Shown: positions 31,871 through 39,616, numbered from the stretch's first letter. The stretch is 49,423 nucleotides of DNA from an uncultured Oscillospiraceae bacterium (GCA_947625045.1 CANQMW010000020.1:1-49423), one strand, 5' to 3'. A program made the numbers and translations. The notes: generated by a model not told the origin, from the letters alone.

Positions 31871-31915
31871 TTTTGCTGGCTTTCCCCCGCTTAAAGCGGG
31901 GAAAGCCCAGCAAAA
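31871..31915. other. Long hairpin in the replication region
   Basis: TTTTGCTGG...CCAGCAAAA encloses CCCCGCTTAAAGCGGGG, 20 or more base pairs with small bulges. It could be a single-strand initiation site or protein site. No T run follows. Confidence 0.5.
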
Positions 31916-31942
31916 TACGAAATATTGGAATTGTCTGCTTTA

Positions 31943-31972
31943 GACGATCACCTGTCTGGTCTGGACGATCAC
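31943..31972. repeat. Second repeat pair with 21-bp spacing
   Basis: GACGATCAC at 31943-31951 and 31964-31972. The same 21-bp period as the iterons but a different sequence, followed by a CCCGCCCC/GGGGCGGG hairpin (about 31975-31996) just before the helicase leader. Possibly an operator for the helicase gene. Confidence 0.5.
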
Positions 31973-32061
31973 TCCCGCCCCCTGGCGGGGGCGGGGGACT
32001 TACGATAACCGAAAATACAGACAGAAAGCAACTTGAAAACCAAACTATAGGAGGTAGCACA

Positions 32062-33201
32062 ATGTCAGAAGATAACTCCACCGCCACATCCCAGCCGGCC
32101 ACATCCCAGACTGTACCCCCTGAGAACGGCCAAACCAAGCCTGCGGAGCAGGCGCAGGACGCCGGAGGCGGCCAGCAAGCGAACCCGGCCCCCGCACAGC
32201 CCCAGCCGGAGCCTATTTTCAATGTAGATCAAATGCTGGATTACTTCAAACGCAACGGCTTTGCCATAGACGCCGCCACGTTCCGCGGCAGGAACGTCAT
32301 GACTGGTTATAGCAATATGGATCAGATCCAGCCGCTATACCCCGGCCTCTATATTCTGGGGGCCATTTCCAGTCTTGGCAAAACGACCTTTGCCCATCAA
32401 ATGGCTGATCAACTGGCTAAATCCGGCCAGACAGTGATTTATCTTAGCCTGGAGCAGACGCGATATGAGATGATATCCAAATCGCTGGCGCGGCGGTTTT
32501 TCCTAACCAAGCGGCAGATGGAGCAAAACGGTGATCCAGCCGCCAAGCAATATTACGCCCCAAGCAACATTGCGATTCGGAAAGGCTTGGAACAGCAGCA
32601 TTGGCCTGAGTTGATACGCCATATGAGCGCTTACGCACAGGATGTAAATTATAATATGATCCTTGCCACTCCCACTGGCGGCAGCGTCACCGTGGAAAAC
32701 ATCGAAGAACTTATCTCTGCCGTTGTCACGCAAATGCACACTACGCCAATTTTGTTTGTGGACTATTTGCAGATCATCGAGCCTAGCTTCATTGGTTCCC
32801 GACAGATGGAGGGCCGCCAAGCTATAGACCACATTGTCAAAACCTTGAAATATTTCTCCAAGAAATATAACATGACGGTTATTGCCATTTCGTCGCTGAA
32901 TCGTGCCAATTACATGATTCCGGTCGATTTTGAATCGTATAAAGAAAGCGGTTGCCTCGAATACACAGCTGATGTCCTCTGGGGCCTCCAGCTCGCAATT
33001 CTGACCGATCCAAAATACGAAAAAGAGAAAAACAACATCATCAAGCAGCGCGCCATGGTTCTGGACGCCAAAAGCGAGATTCCCCGTGCCGTCGATCTGG
33101 TCTGCTTGAAAAACCGCTATGGTGTATCCTCTTATACGGCCCAATTCGACTACTATCCAGACCACGACCTGTTCATCCCGGCAATCCATGTCACATCATA
33201 A
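32062..33201 (+). CDS. DnaB-like replicative helicase
   Basis: 379 residues from ATG 32062 (TATAGGAGGTAGCACA upstream). A Pro/Gln-rich tail (1-50) precedes a RecA-type motor: Walker A GAISSLGKT (100-108), Walker B ILFVDYLQIIEP, and SSLNRANY near the arginine region, the arrangement of the DnaB C-terminal domain. No DnaB-type N-terminal domain is present. With the upstream initiator it probably forms the element's own replication machinery, loading at the iteron origin. A strong terminator follows. Confidence 0.8.
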   Translation: MSEDNSTATSQPATSQTVPPENGQTKPAEQAQDAGGGQQANPAPAQPQPEPIFNVDQMLDYFKRNGFAIDAATFRGRNVMTGYSNMDQIQPLYPGLYILGAISSLGKTTFAHQMADQLAKSGQTVIYLSLEQTRYEMISKSLARRFFLTKRQMEQNGDPAAKQYYAPSNIAIRKGLEQQHWPELIRHMSAYAQDVNYNMILATPTGGSVTVENIEELISAVVTQMHTTPILFVDYLQIIEPSFIGSRQMEGRQAIDHIVKTLKYFSKKYNMTVIAISSLNRANYMIPVDFESYKESGCLEYTADVLWGLQLAILTDPKYEKEKNNIIKQRAMVLDAKSEIPRAVDLVCLKNRYGVSSYTAQFDYYPDHDLFIPAIHVTS

Positions 33202-33216
33202 TGTTATTCAAATCTA

Positions 33217-33253
33217 TTGCTCCGAGCGCCAAATCGGCCTCGGAGCAATTTTT
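33217..33253 (+). terminator. Terminator after the DnaB-like gene
   Basis: TTGCTCCGAG/CTCGGAGCAA with a partly paired loop, then TTTTT. Confidence 0.9.
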
Positions 33254-33379
33254 GTCATGCCTTAACCTCCCCGTCCCTGCCACTATCCAACCTCTGGCAC
33301 ATCCCACCACACCCTAAAAACGCCCCTACGGGGCTACGGGTGCAATATTGGAATGTTCTGACTGGAAGGAGGCATGAGC

Positions 33380-34063
33380 ATGAACGATCAACCACAGAGC
33401 AGTCGCGGCATATATCCTGGCAGCATCCTGATTAAGCTAACACAGGATCCCATCGGTTTAACCACACTCAGCACGTATTGCCGGGCCTTGGGCAGCAAAG
33501 GCCGCATAACTATGGACACGGACGATCTCCTTCAGTGGCTCGGGAGAGACAACTCAACCTATGAAAAGCGATGTTATGATCGTGTCTGCAACGACCACCA
33601 TATCAGCATCATGGATGTCTGCGATATACTGCACGTCACCGTCGCTTGGCTCGACCGGGACGCGGGCAACGGTCTGACCGGCTGCCGACAAGATTTCCGA
33701 ATCCAAAAGAACGAGATCCTGCCTTTTCTCCGACAGGCCGAAAAACTAAATAAAAAGGCCAAGCTCAATCTGCTCTACGTCCCCTACCAGCGCAGATCCG
33801 CCGAAATAGACGTATCTCGCGCCCTGCCCACTCTCCGGCGTGTGATCTCCGTGCCGAAATTCAGACGGGCTTTTTCCAAAGCAATGCGGGATTGCTTCAA
33901 ATGGCCCGCTGATATCGTCACACTGTTCCCTGACGGGAGATTGGACTTTGTTTTCTCCACGGCTTCCGGCATCCCCGAAACTGGCGGTTTGATCTTGCAC
34001 ACAGACACTATCCATCGCAAAACAGGTGACTACCAACGTAACAAATACCACGTCCATACATGA
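33380..34063 (+). CDS. Unknown protein opening the ArdC operon
   Basis: 227 residues. ATG 33380 is chosen over 33374 because AAGGAGG then has normal spacing. No family recognised. It is basic, with no signal peptide or membrane helix. Segments such as TYCRALGSKGRITMDTDDLLQWLGRDNSTYEKRCYD and VAWLDRDAG look like a compact DNA-binding or structural fold. It sits 19 bases before the ArdC-like gene in what looks like one operon (33380-36800). Confidence 0.7.
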   Translation: MNDQPQSSRGIYPGSILIKLTQDPIGLTTLSTYCRALGSKGRITMDTDDLLQWLGRDNSTYEKRCYDRVCNDHHISIMDVCDILHVTVAWLDRDAGNGLTGCRQDFRIQKNEILPFLRQAEKLNKKAKLNLLYVPYQRRSAEIDVSRALPTLRRVISVPKFRRAFSKAMRDCFKWPADIVTLFPDGRLDFVFSTASGIPETGGLILHTDTIHRKTGDYQRNKYHVHT

Positions 34064-34082
34064 TTAGAGAAAGGGGTGTGCT

Positions 34083-34904
34083 ATGAGCAAGAACACAAAG
34101 CAATTCATTGCGGACTTGGATCGCGGCGTCAGGGAGCTGTTCATGTCTGACCGCTGGCAAGACTACCTGACATTTTTGTCCAAATTTCACCACTACAGCG
34201 TGAACAACACCATCGCCATCTATCTTCAGCGCCCCACCGCCACCCGCGTGGCATCGTTCACCGACTGGCAGACCAAGTTTGGCCGCCAGATCCGCAAAGG
34301 CGAAAAAGGCATCCGTATCATCGCACCGCACACATACAAAGATGTTGACCCACAGACCGGCGAGGAAAAACAGTACCTTGCTTTTCACTTGACCCACTGC
34401 TTTGATGTCAGCCAGACGACCGGCAAGCCGTTGCCACAGCACCCGGCCCGAAATCTTGTCGGCAATCTGGACAACTTCGCTGCCCTCCGGGACGCTATCA
34501 CAGCTATCAGTCCCGCACCTATTTCTTACAAACCATTGGCCGACGGCGTACACGGCTGCTATGATACACGTTCCGGCGAAATCACCATCTGTACCGGTCT
34601 TGGCGAACGGCAGACCATCAAAACGCTTTTGCATGAAATTGCTCACGCCCATTTGCACAGCCAAGGCGGAGAGCAAGAGAAAGCAGACCAGTTTACACGC
34701 GAGGTCCAGGCCGAAAGCGTGGCCTACGTCGTGTGCCGCTATCTGGACATCGACAGCTCAGCTTACTCTTTCGGGTATATCGCCGGATGGAGCCATGACA
34801 AAACATTGCCGGAACTGAAATCAAGTATTGAAGCCATATCTAAGGCCGCCGATGCTATGATCACCGACCTAGAAAACATGAACAGACAGAAAGGCGTTGC
34901 ATGA
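34083..34904 (+). CDS. ArdC-like anti-restriction protein
   Basis: 273 residues, GAAAGGGGTG before the ATG. The N-terminal ArdC-type ssDNA-binding domain (about 5-110) includes FHHYSVNNTIAIYLQRP, FTDWQTKFGRQIRKGEKGI and the ILAP-like RIIAPHTY. The C-terminal half is a zinc metallopeptidase with HEIAHAH (H184, E185, H188) and E211 in AESVAYVVCRYL. ArdC proteins protect incoming plasmid DNA from type I and other restriction in the recipient. Its presence on an element that also carries type I R-M suggests attack at home and protection on transfer. Its stop overlaps the next gene's start. Confidence 0.88.
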   Translation: MSKNTKQFIADLDRGVRELFMSDRWQDYLTFLSKFHHYSVNNTIAIYLQRPTATRVASFTDWQTKFGRQIRKGEKGIRIIAPHTYKDVDPQTGEEKQYLAFHLTHCFDVSQTTGKPLPQHPARNLVGNLDNFAALRDAITAISPAPISYKPLADGVHGCYDTRSGEITICTGLGERQTIKTLLHEIAHAHLHSQGGEQEKADQFTREVQAESVAYVVCRYLDIDSSAYSFGYIAGWSHDKTLPELKSSIEAISKAADAMITDLENMNRQKGVA

Positions 34905-35920
34905 GCTATTTTGACGGTCTACCATTCTATGACGATAACGACGATGACAAGCCGGAACAGCGCAAGCATCCTACTGCCTACTCGCCGCAAGAGATCTACG
35001 CCGCCCTGCGACGACACGGAATCGTGGGCCAAGACGCTGCTTGCCGCGCAGCGGCGATGATCACATATCACACCATGGCCCGACGCCCATCTGTCAGCGT
35101 CTTTTGCGGTGGCACCGGCTCTGGCAAAACGGCGATCTGGCAAGCCTTACAGGACGAGCTAGGCGCTTATGTTGGCATTTATGACGCCAGCGGCCTGACC
35201 GCAGAAGGTTGGAAAGGTGGCAGTATCTCTAATGTACTGCTCAGCCATCTACGGACATTGCAGAAAAATGGCTACAGCGCCGACGGCAAACTGTACGGGA
35301 TCCTCGTTTTGGACGAGGCAGACAAGCTAATGGAGCCGCAGTATGGAGCCAGCGGGACGAACCACAGCGCCATAGTCCAGGGCCAATTGCTCCGCTTGTT
35401 CGACCACGCCAGCGTAACTGTATCAACTGACGCGGCCAAAGAAGCCACTATCCTGGACTGCTCACGGCTCAGCATCGTCTGCTGCGGGGCTTTTGAAAGA
35501 CTGCTCAGCGAGAAGACGGCCCGCCAGGAGCGCCCAATGCTTGGCATTGGACGCGACATCTCACGCCCCGAGAAGCTGGACTACAGCAACACGAGCATCA
35601 CCGCCGAAGATCTTATCACCTTCGGCATGAGAGCTGAATTGGTAGGCCGCGTTGACAGGATCGTGCAGCTCCAGCCGCTGTCTCTGGCCGACATGACCAG
35701 CATCGTGAAACAGGAAGTCAACAAGTTAGGCGACGCCATGCACAGTGAGCTGACCATAGACGCCGCCACCGTCCGTGATCTCGCCCAAGATGCCCTGGAC
35801 CGTGGCCTGGGTGCCAGGTGGATACGGTCACGGCTGGCCGTTGCCCTTGATGGACAGCTTTTTGAGCATCCCGATGCTTTCCATTATAAGATCGGATACA
35901 CGGCAACGGGTCCAGGATGA
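34901..35920 (+). CDS. ClpX-like AAA+ ATPase
   Basis: 339 residues, overlapping the ArdC-like gene by 4 bases (ATGA). IVGQDAACRAAAMITYH then Walker A GGTGSGKT (70-77), Walker B ILVLDEAD (about 128-136), a sensor region and a C-terminal lid (LRDL..ALDRGLGARWIRSRL) match AAA+ unfoldases of the ClpX/HslU group. There is no ClpX zinc domain and no tripeptide that obviously docks ClpP. Tight coupling to the ArdC-like metalloprotein suggests they act together, for instance remodelling the relaxosome or a restriction complex. That partnership is inference. Confidence 0.8.
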   Translation: MSYFDGLPFYDDNDDDKPEQRKHPTAYSPQEIYAALRRHGIVGQDAACRAAAMITYHTMARRPSVSVFCGGTGSGKTAIWQALQDELGAYVGIYDASGLTAEGWKGGSISNVLLSHLRTLQKNGYSADGKLYGILVLDEADKLMEPQYGASGTNHSAIVQGQLLRLFDHASVTVSTDAAKEATILDCSRLSIVCCGAFERLLSEKTARQERPMLGIGRDISRPEKLDYSNTSITAEDLITFGMRAELVGRVDRIVQLQPLSLADMTSIVKQEVNKLGDAMHSELTIDAATVRDLAQDALDRGLGARWIRSRLAVALDGQLFEHPDAFHYKIGYTATGPG

Positions 35921-35966
35921 CATGACATCCCGCACTGTACACCCGACCTATCGTAATGACCAGCGC

Positions 35967-35986
35967 GGCCCGCCAAGCGGCGGGCC
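35967..35986. other. GC-rich hairpin
   Basis: GGCCCGCC/GGCGGGCC, perfect 8 bp, loop AAGC, between the AAA+ gene and the next gene. No T run, so it may only slow transcription or stabilise message ends. Confidence 0.5.
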
Positions 35987-36023
35987 ATTCGTACATCCAA
36001 ACACAAGAAAAAGGGGGACTGCC

Positions 36024-36371
36024 ATGCACGTTCATATCTACCAAATAGATCCCGATTTGGACCTAAATGCTATCCTGCCACCCGGTGGCGTAGACATTAT
36101 TGCCGCTAATGAAGGCGATTTCCCCTCGCACATCTACAAAAAAGTCTATTCTGGAGAACTTGATGTCACCTGTCCCGAGGACGTGCTAGACATCTTCAAA
36201 CTCTACTGGCCCGCTGGATATATCGGTGGCCGGGAGCTGGGTCCGTTAGATGTCATCGAGTTTGTGGACGCACATTTGTACTACTACTATGCCGACCTGG
36301 GACCCGAGTTTATCCACGTCGATTTTGACCCCTCCGAAATGGCCCCGGAAAATCGCGATCTTCCATTTTGA
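36024..36371 (+). CDS. YodL-domain-like small protein
   Basis: 115 residues from ATG 36024 (AAGGGGGAC upstream); the frame is open earlier but overlaps the AAA+ gene. The pattern SHIYKKVYSGELDV...EDVLDIFKLYW then GRELGPLDVIEFVD follows the YodL domain found in Firmicute mobile elements (Y..VY.GEL..LEDIF..F.....G.SLSVSDI). The C-terminus is acidic. Function unknown; it may mimic DNA or bind a plasmid protein. Confidence 0.6.
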   Translation: MHVHIYQIDPDLDLNAILPPGGVDIIAANEGDFPSHIYKKVYSGELDVTCPEDVLDIFKLYWPAGYIGGRELGPLDVIEFVDAHLYYYYADLGPEFIHVDFDPSEMAPENRDLPF

Positions 36372-36386
36372 GAAAGGAGCATTGAT

Positions 36387-36800
36387 ATGAATATCAGCAC
36401 TGAGCAGAAGAAAGCTGAAGCCATCGAACGTATGCGACTGCTGGGCATCTTTCCGCAGACCATCCAGCAGTTCGAGCAGGGCTACGTGTCTATCAGCGAG
36501 CCACCTATGGGTGCTTTCTATTGGGCCGAGGGCGAAGACCTGTCCCGTGTCCGCGAGTTTGAACGCAAACACAACGCCCTGGTCTATGTCATCGTGCGAT
36601 CCTACATGACCGCTGGCAAGATGGATTCTTTTCTCTATGTCTCTGACTGCCCCGACGAGTGGCAAGCCGACCGGGACGGCATTGTATCGGACGGCGAAGC
36701 CTTGGCGTATGTCTATAACCACGATGATCCGGAGCTGTCAGAGATCGGATTTATCGGCATCGAAAAGACACCCGCCGCTGGCCTACGCCGTATCTGGTGA
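36387..36800 (+). CDS. Unknown acidic protein
   Basis: 137 residues, GAAAGGAGC before the ATG. An N-terminal helix (EQKKAEAIERMRLLGIFPQTIQQFEQG) is followed by a beta-rich domain (GALVYVIVRSYM-like and MDSFLYVSDCPDEWQADRD). Patterns of this type are common in conjugative-element accessory proteins. No function is assigned. It ends the plus-strand operon, followed by the terminator at 36821-36851. Confidence 0.65.
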   Translation: MNISTEQKKAEAIERMRLLGIFPQTIQQFEQGYVSISEPPMGAFYWAEGEDLSRVREFERKHNALVYVIVRSYMTAGKMDSFLYVSDCPDEWQADRDGIVSDGEALAYVYNHDDPELSEIGFIGIEKTPAAGLRRIW

Positions 36801-36820
36801 TTTTCCGGCCAGCCATATAG

Positions 36821-36851
36821 CAACACCCGGCACATTACGTGTCGGGTGTTG
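36821..36851. terminator. Hairpin ending the ArdC operon
   Basis: CAACACCCGGCAC/GTGTCGGGTGTTG, 13 bp with one G-T pair, loop ATTAC, between converging genes. A short T stretch only. Confidence 0.65.
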
Positions 36852-37014
36852 TCTCGCATGATATGGGAATCACCTTGCCCGCTGTCGTTGGCTCCTTTGG
36901 GTCCGTCTGCCTCAGATAGTCTTCCTCACACTCCTGCTGTGCCTCAATTAAGATATTGATAGCTTTCTCCATCGCCCGATTCATTTTAAGATACATTTCT
37001 TTGTAATCTACCAT
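36835..37014 (-). CDS. Small helical protein of mobile elements
   Basis: 59 residues from ATG 37014 (GGGAGGGGAAAG upstream). MVDYKEMYLKMNRAMEKAINILIEAQQECEEDY is a single amphipathic helix, followed by a disordered tail. Similar short proteins are common in Firmicute phages and integrative elements; function unknown. A terminator for minus-strand transcripts lies just upstream, so the gene may be read only from a local promoter that I cannot identify. Confidence 0.6.
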   Translation of the reverse strand: MVDYKEMYLKMNRAMEKAINILIEAQQECEEDYLRQTDPKEPTTAGKVIPISCETTPDT

Positions 37015-37031
37015 CTTTCCCCTCCCACAAC

Positions 37032-37063
37032 AAAAAAGGCGTGTGACCGAAGCCACACGCCTT
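37032..37063 (-). terminator. Terminator for leftward transcription
   Basis: AAGGCGTGTG/CACACGCCTT with an 8-nt loop; the plus-strand A run (37032-37037) gives a T run on the minus strand. Confidence 0.7.
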
Positions 37064-37089
37064 ACAAAAACGCATAGCTCCACTTGTTG

Positions 37090-37190
37090 CCACACAAGCG
37101 ATACGTCCGTACCTTGGGATACGAAACGGGAGATACGTTCTTGCCAAATGAACGTATCCCAATGTACGACGTATTATTCAGCTTGTGTGG
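37090..37190. promoter_or_regulatory. Nested inverted repeats upstream of the integrase gene
   Basis: Outer arms CCACACAAGC (37090-37099) and GCTTGTGTGG (37181-37190) are perfect. Inside, ATACGTCCGTAC (37101-37112) faces GTACGACGTAT (37164-37174), and GATACGTTC (37132-37140) faces GAACGTATC (37150-37158). GATACG occurs three times. It lies 48 bases before the integrase promoter and could be a binding region for an excision or integrase regulator. Confidence 0.6.
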
Positions 37191-37237
37191 CGATGCCATT
37201 ATATCACGCCATATAGAACCGCTGCAAGCATCTATCA

Positions 37238-37266
37238 TTGTCAAAGCCAGCCAAAAGCGGTATAAT
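37238..37266 (+). promoter_or_regulatory. Promoter of the integrase gene
   Basis: TTGTCA (37238-37243), 17-bp spacer, TATAAT (37261-37266). Confidence 0.85.
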
Positions 37267-37297
37267 CGTCTCATAAATGAGCAGAAAGGGTGATGAA

Positions 37298-38941
37298 ATG
37301 GGCGCGGCAAATCGATTTGTACAGAATCCCGGCAATACTGCCATCTGCTATTACAGGTATAGTTCCGACGCCCAGCGCGATGCCAGTATTGAGCAGCAGC
37401 GAGAAGCAGCGCAAGAGTACGCCGCAAGCCATGGTTATCACATAGTCCAAGAGTACGAAGACCATGCCCTTAGCGGGACAAGGGACGACCGGCCAGCCTT
37501 CCAGCTCATGCTATACGAAGTCGAAAAGCTGCGGCCCGCCTATCTGATCCTCTGGAAGACTGACCGTCTTTCCAGGGACAAATACGACGCTGCCATTGCC
37601 AAGGGGCGGCTCAGAAAATGCGGTGTCAAAATCGTCTATGTTGCAGAAACGGTCCCGGATGACGATGAGGCAACGTCGATCCTGATCGAAAGCATCAATG
37701 AGGCTGTTGCCGCCTCTTTTATTGCCTCCCTCCGAAAAAACGTCATGCGCGGGATGTTATACAACGCCCAAAATGCCTTGTATAACGGGATCCGTGTTCT
37801 GGGCTATACCGGGAAGAAAAACCAGAAATATCAGATCGACGATGCTACCGCGCCGACAGTACGTCGGATTTACACAGAATACGCCAACGGAACCCCTCTG
37901 AAAGTAATCTGTGACGAACTAACCGCTGCTGGACTAAAATCAAACAATGGCAAAGATTTTACCATCAATTCACTCCGGCACATCCTGACCAACCGGGCCT
38001 ATATAGGTGAATACCGATATAAGGACATCGTTATAGCCGACGGGATGCCAAGGCTGATCGACGATGATATGTTCCAGGCCGTACAAGATAGGCTGGCGGC
38101 CAATCGGCGCGGTGGGAAAGCGGCGGTAAAGAAGATCCACCCGGAAGCTGACATCGAAGACTATTGGCTGACTGGAAAGCTGCACTGCGGCTTGTGCGGC
38201 GCGGCGATGCAGGGTATAAGCGGGACGGGCAAAAAAGGCGGCCTGTATTACTACTACTCCTGCCAGAATCATCGTCGGCACACCTGTGAGCTGAAAAATC
38301 AACGCAAGGATCTGCTTGAAAAGATTGTCCGGCATATCCTGCACGACATGCTCTTTGATCCCGCCATCCGTATCTGTATCGCGGATAAATGCTATGCAAG
38401 CTATTTGGCAGAGAACGACGACGGCGGCGCTTATGAGAAATCCATCACAGCACAGCTAAAAGATGTCGAAGCCAAACTAGCCAACATCATGTCCGCAATC
38501 GAAGCCGGGATTTTTAACAATACCACCGCCGAACGCATGAAAATCCTGGAAAGCCAAAAAAGCATGTTGAACGATGCGCTCCTGGATGTACGAAACAGAA
38601 AGAAATACGAGCTGAAGCCGGAAACCATACTGCGATTCCTGGAAGCCTATGTCGGAGACCTCAACAATCCGCAGACGTGTCAGAAGGTGCTTGATTTTCT
38701 GGTCAACGGAATATATGCATACCCTGACAAGCTGGCTATGACATTCTATTTCTCAGAAGACCGGCGCGAATTTTCGTATGAGCACATGAAGGATCTCTTT
38801 GAGACCCAAGAAGAAATAGCCAGGTTAATGAGCGACAGGAGCGACCTCCAAAACACCTCACTCTCAAAAAAGATGCTCTCCAGCCTGATAGCCGATGAAA
38901 GCGAATCAGAGGAAGGAGAGCAGCCAGATTTTTTCCCGTGA
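37298..38941 (+). CDS. Large serine integrase of element 1
   Basis: 547 residues from ATG 37298 (AAAGGGTGATGAA). The catalytic domain starts CYYRYSSDAQ with the likely nucleophile Ser22, then QLMLYEVEKLRPAYLILWKTDRLSRD. A recombinase domain (about 170-270, GYTGKK...) precedes a zinc ribbon with CGLCG and CQNHRRHTC, and a coiled-coil (about 375-430) inserted before the C-terminus. This is the build of large serine recombinases that integrate and excise elements at short core sites. The gene ends one base before attR, as such integrases often do. Confidence 0.93.
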   Translation: MGAANRFVQNPGNTAICYYRYSSDAQRDASIEQQREAAQEYAASHGYHIVQEYEDHALSGTRDDRPAFQLMLYEVEKLRPAYLILWKTDRLSRDKYDAAIAKGRLRKCGVKIVYVAETVPDDDEATSILIESINEAVAASFIASLRKNVMRGMLYNAQNALYNGIRVLGYTGKKNQKYQIDDATAPTVRRIYTEYANGTPLKVICDELTAAGLKSNNGKDFTINSLRHILTNRAYIGEYRYKDIVIADGMPRLIDDDMFQAVQDRLAANRRGGKAAVKKIHPEADIEDYWLTGKLHCGLCGAAMQGISGTGKKGGLYYYYSCQNHRRHTCELKNQRKDLLEKIVRHILHDMLFDPAIRICIADKCYASYLAENDDGGAYEKSITAQLKDVEAKLANIMSAIEAGIFNNTTAERMKILESQKSMLNDALLDVRNRKKYELKPETILRFLEAYVGDLNNPQTCQKVLDFLVNGIYAYPDKLAMTFYFSEDRREFSYEHMKDLFETQEEIARLMSDRSDLQNTSLSKKMLSSLIADESESEEGEQPDFFP

Positions 38942-38942
38942 G

Positions 38943-38955
38943 GTGTTCGTATACC
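38943..38955 (+). other. attR of element 1
   Basis: GTGTTCGTATACC, direct repeat of attL (18217-18229) with one change, and the exact reverse complement of 18192-18204 in the tRNA-Arg flank. Confidence 0.7.
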
Positions 38956-39105
38956 AAAACCCAGGGCGTACCACATCCAAGAAATCCGAACCCGTTCCCC
39001 GTAGGGGACCACGGGGTCGGATTTTTGGTTTTCTTTGAGCCATACGAGGCGGTGTACCACCGCAACGGGGTGGCGAAGCGGATCGGCAACAAAAGGTCAT
39101 AAGAA

Positions 39106-39133
39106 GCGGCGGCAGTCAAGTGACCGCCGTCGC
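39106..39133. repeat. GC-rich hairpin, left copy
   Basis: GCGGCGGCAGTCA/TGACCGCCGTCGC folds with one mismatch. The inverted counterpart is at 41402-41429 (24 of 28 bases match the reverse complement). The region 38956-39105 contains an open frame ending EPYEAVYHRNGVAKRIGNKR with no start; I do not call it. Confidence 0.6.
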
Positions 39134-39185
39134 AAGATATAACAAGGGCCGCTCATTCGAGCAGCCCTCATGGTCTTTACGATGC

Positions 39186-39446
39186 TTACGCAACAGAATA
39201 TTGCCTCCAGGGGATACACTGAATCGGCGTGTGGGACAGAAACCGAACGATATCGCTACGCCCCCAGTATGTTGGGACCCCACGGCTGTTTTGAGCCATG
39301 AGGACAATTGGCATAACACCAAACGCCTGTTCGCCAAACCTCTGCATATCCTCTCGAGAGGACGGACTATTCAGCACATGCGGCTTTACAACCACAATGC
39401 CAAAGGTCACGCCCTGCTCCCGCACAACAGCACCTTGGAACCTCAT
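39186..39446 (-). CDS. Small protein of unknown function coupled to yjzC
   Basis: 86 residues. Its ATG overlaps the yjzC stop by one base, and AAAGGAGG inside the end of yjzC serves as ribosome site, so the two are translated together. Sequence: GVTFGIVVVKPHVLNSPSSR, then GVMPIVLMAQNSRGVPTYWGRSDIVRFL, a beta-rich fold without a motif I can name. Likely cytosolic. Confidence 0.7.
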   Translation of the reverse strand: MRFQGAVVREQGVTFGIVVVKPHVLNSPSSREDMQRFGEQAFGVMPIVLMAQNSRGVPTYWGRSDIVRFLSHTPIQCIPWRQYSVA

Positions 39447-39616
39447 TACGAGCCTCCTTTGTGCTTGGTCTGATCGACCAATGTGAACTTTGTCGCACCA
39501 GTGGGGGTGGGAGGAACGCGCTTTCCCTCGACAAAAGTCACTTCAGTCTTACTTCCAGCGGGTTTATACTGACCCGAAACAGGGGCTTTTTGCCCAGTTT
39601 TTACTGTGGTTCCCAT
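39446..39616 (-). CDS. YjzC-family small protein
   Basis: 56 residues from ATG 39616, with an excellent AAAGGAGG ribosome site. TVKTGQKAPVSGQYKPAG and EVTFVEGKRVPPTPTGATKF, ending KFTLVDQTKHK, follow the pattern of the Bacillus YjzC family (KPG.KAPASGQY...TVVKGEPLPPTP...). Function unknown. First gene of a two-gene minus-strand operon that is lower in GC than its flanks. Confidence 0.8.
   Translation of the reverse strand: MGTTVKTGQKAPVSGQYKPAGSKTEVTFVEGKRVPPTPTGATKFTLVDQTKHKGGS

Larger units (their letters stand above)
18217..38955. mobile_element. Integrative mobilizable element with plasmid-type replicon, about 20.7 kb
   Basis: Bounded by 13-bp near-identical direct repeats next to tRNA-Arg and next to a large serine integrase. 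Lower GC than both flanks. Contents: resolvase, relaxase plus accessory protein, type I R-M, ParA, putative Rep with iterons, DnaB-like helicase, ArdC-like protein, ClpX-like ATPase, integrase. No VirB4, VirD4 or other secretion ATPase is seen, so transfer would need a helper element. It could equally be called a plasmid that integrates. Confidence 0.8.

Noticed and set aside
31873-32061. Upstream extension of the DnaB-like gene to 31873
   Set aside because: The extension reads through the origin hairpin and repeats; ATG 32062 has a perfect ribosome site.
18217-38955. Calling the element a self-transmissible ICE
   Set aside because: No VirB4, VirD4 coupling protein or other secretion genes are present; mobilizable is the supported term.
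38956-39102. Open frame ending EPYEAVYHRNGVAKRIGNKR
   Set aside because: It has no start codon or ribosome site of its own; probably a conserved non-coding flank or a gene end cut by the insertion.
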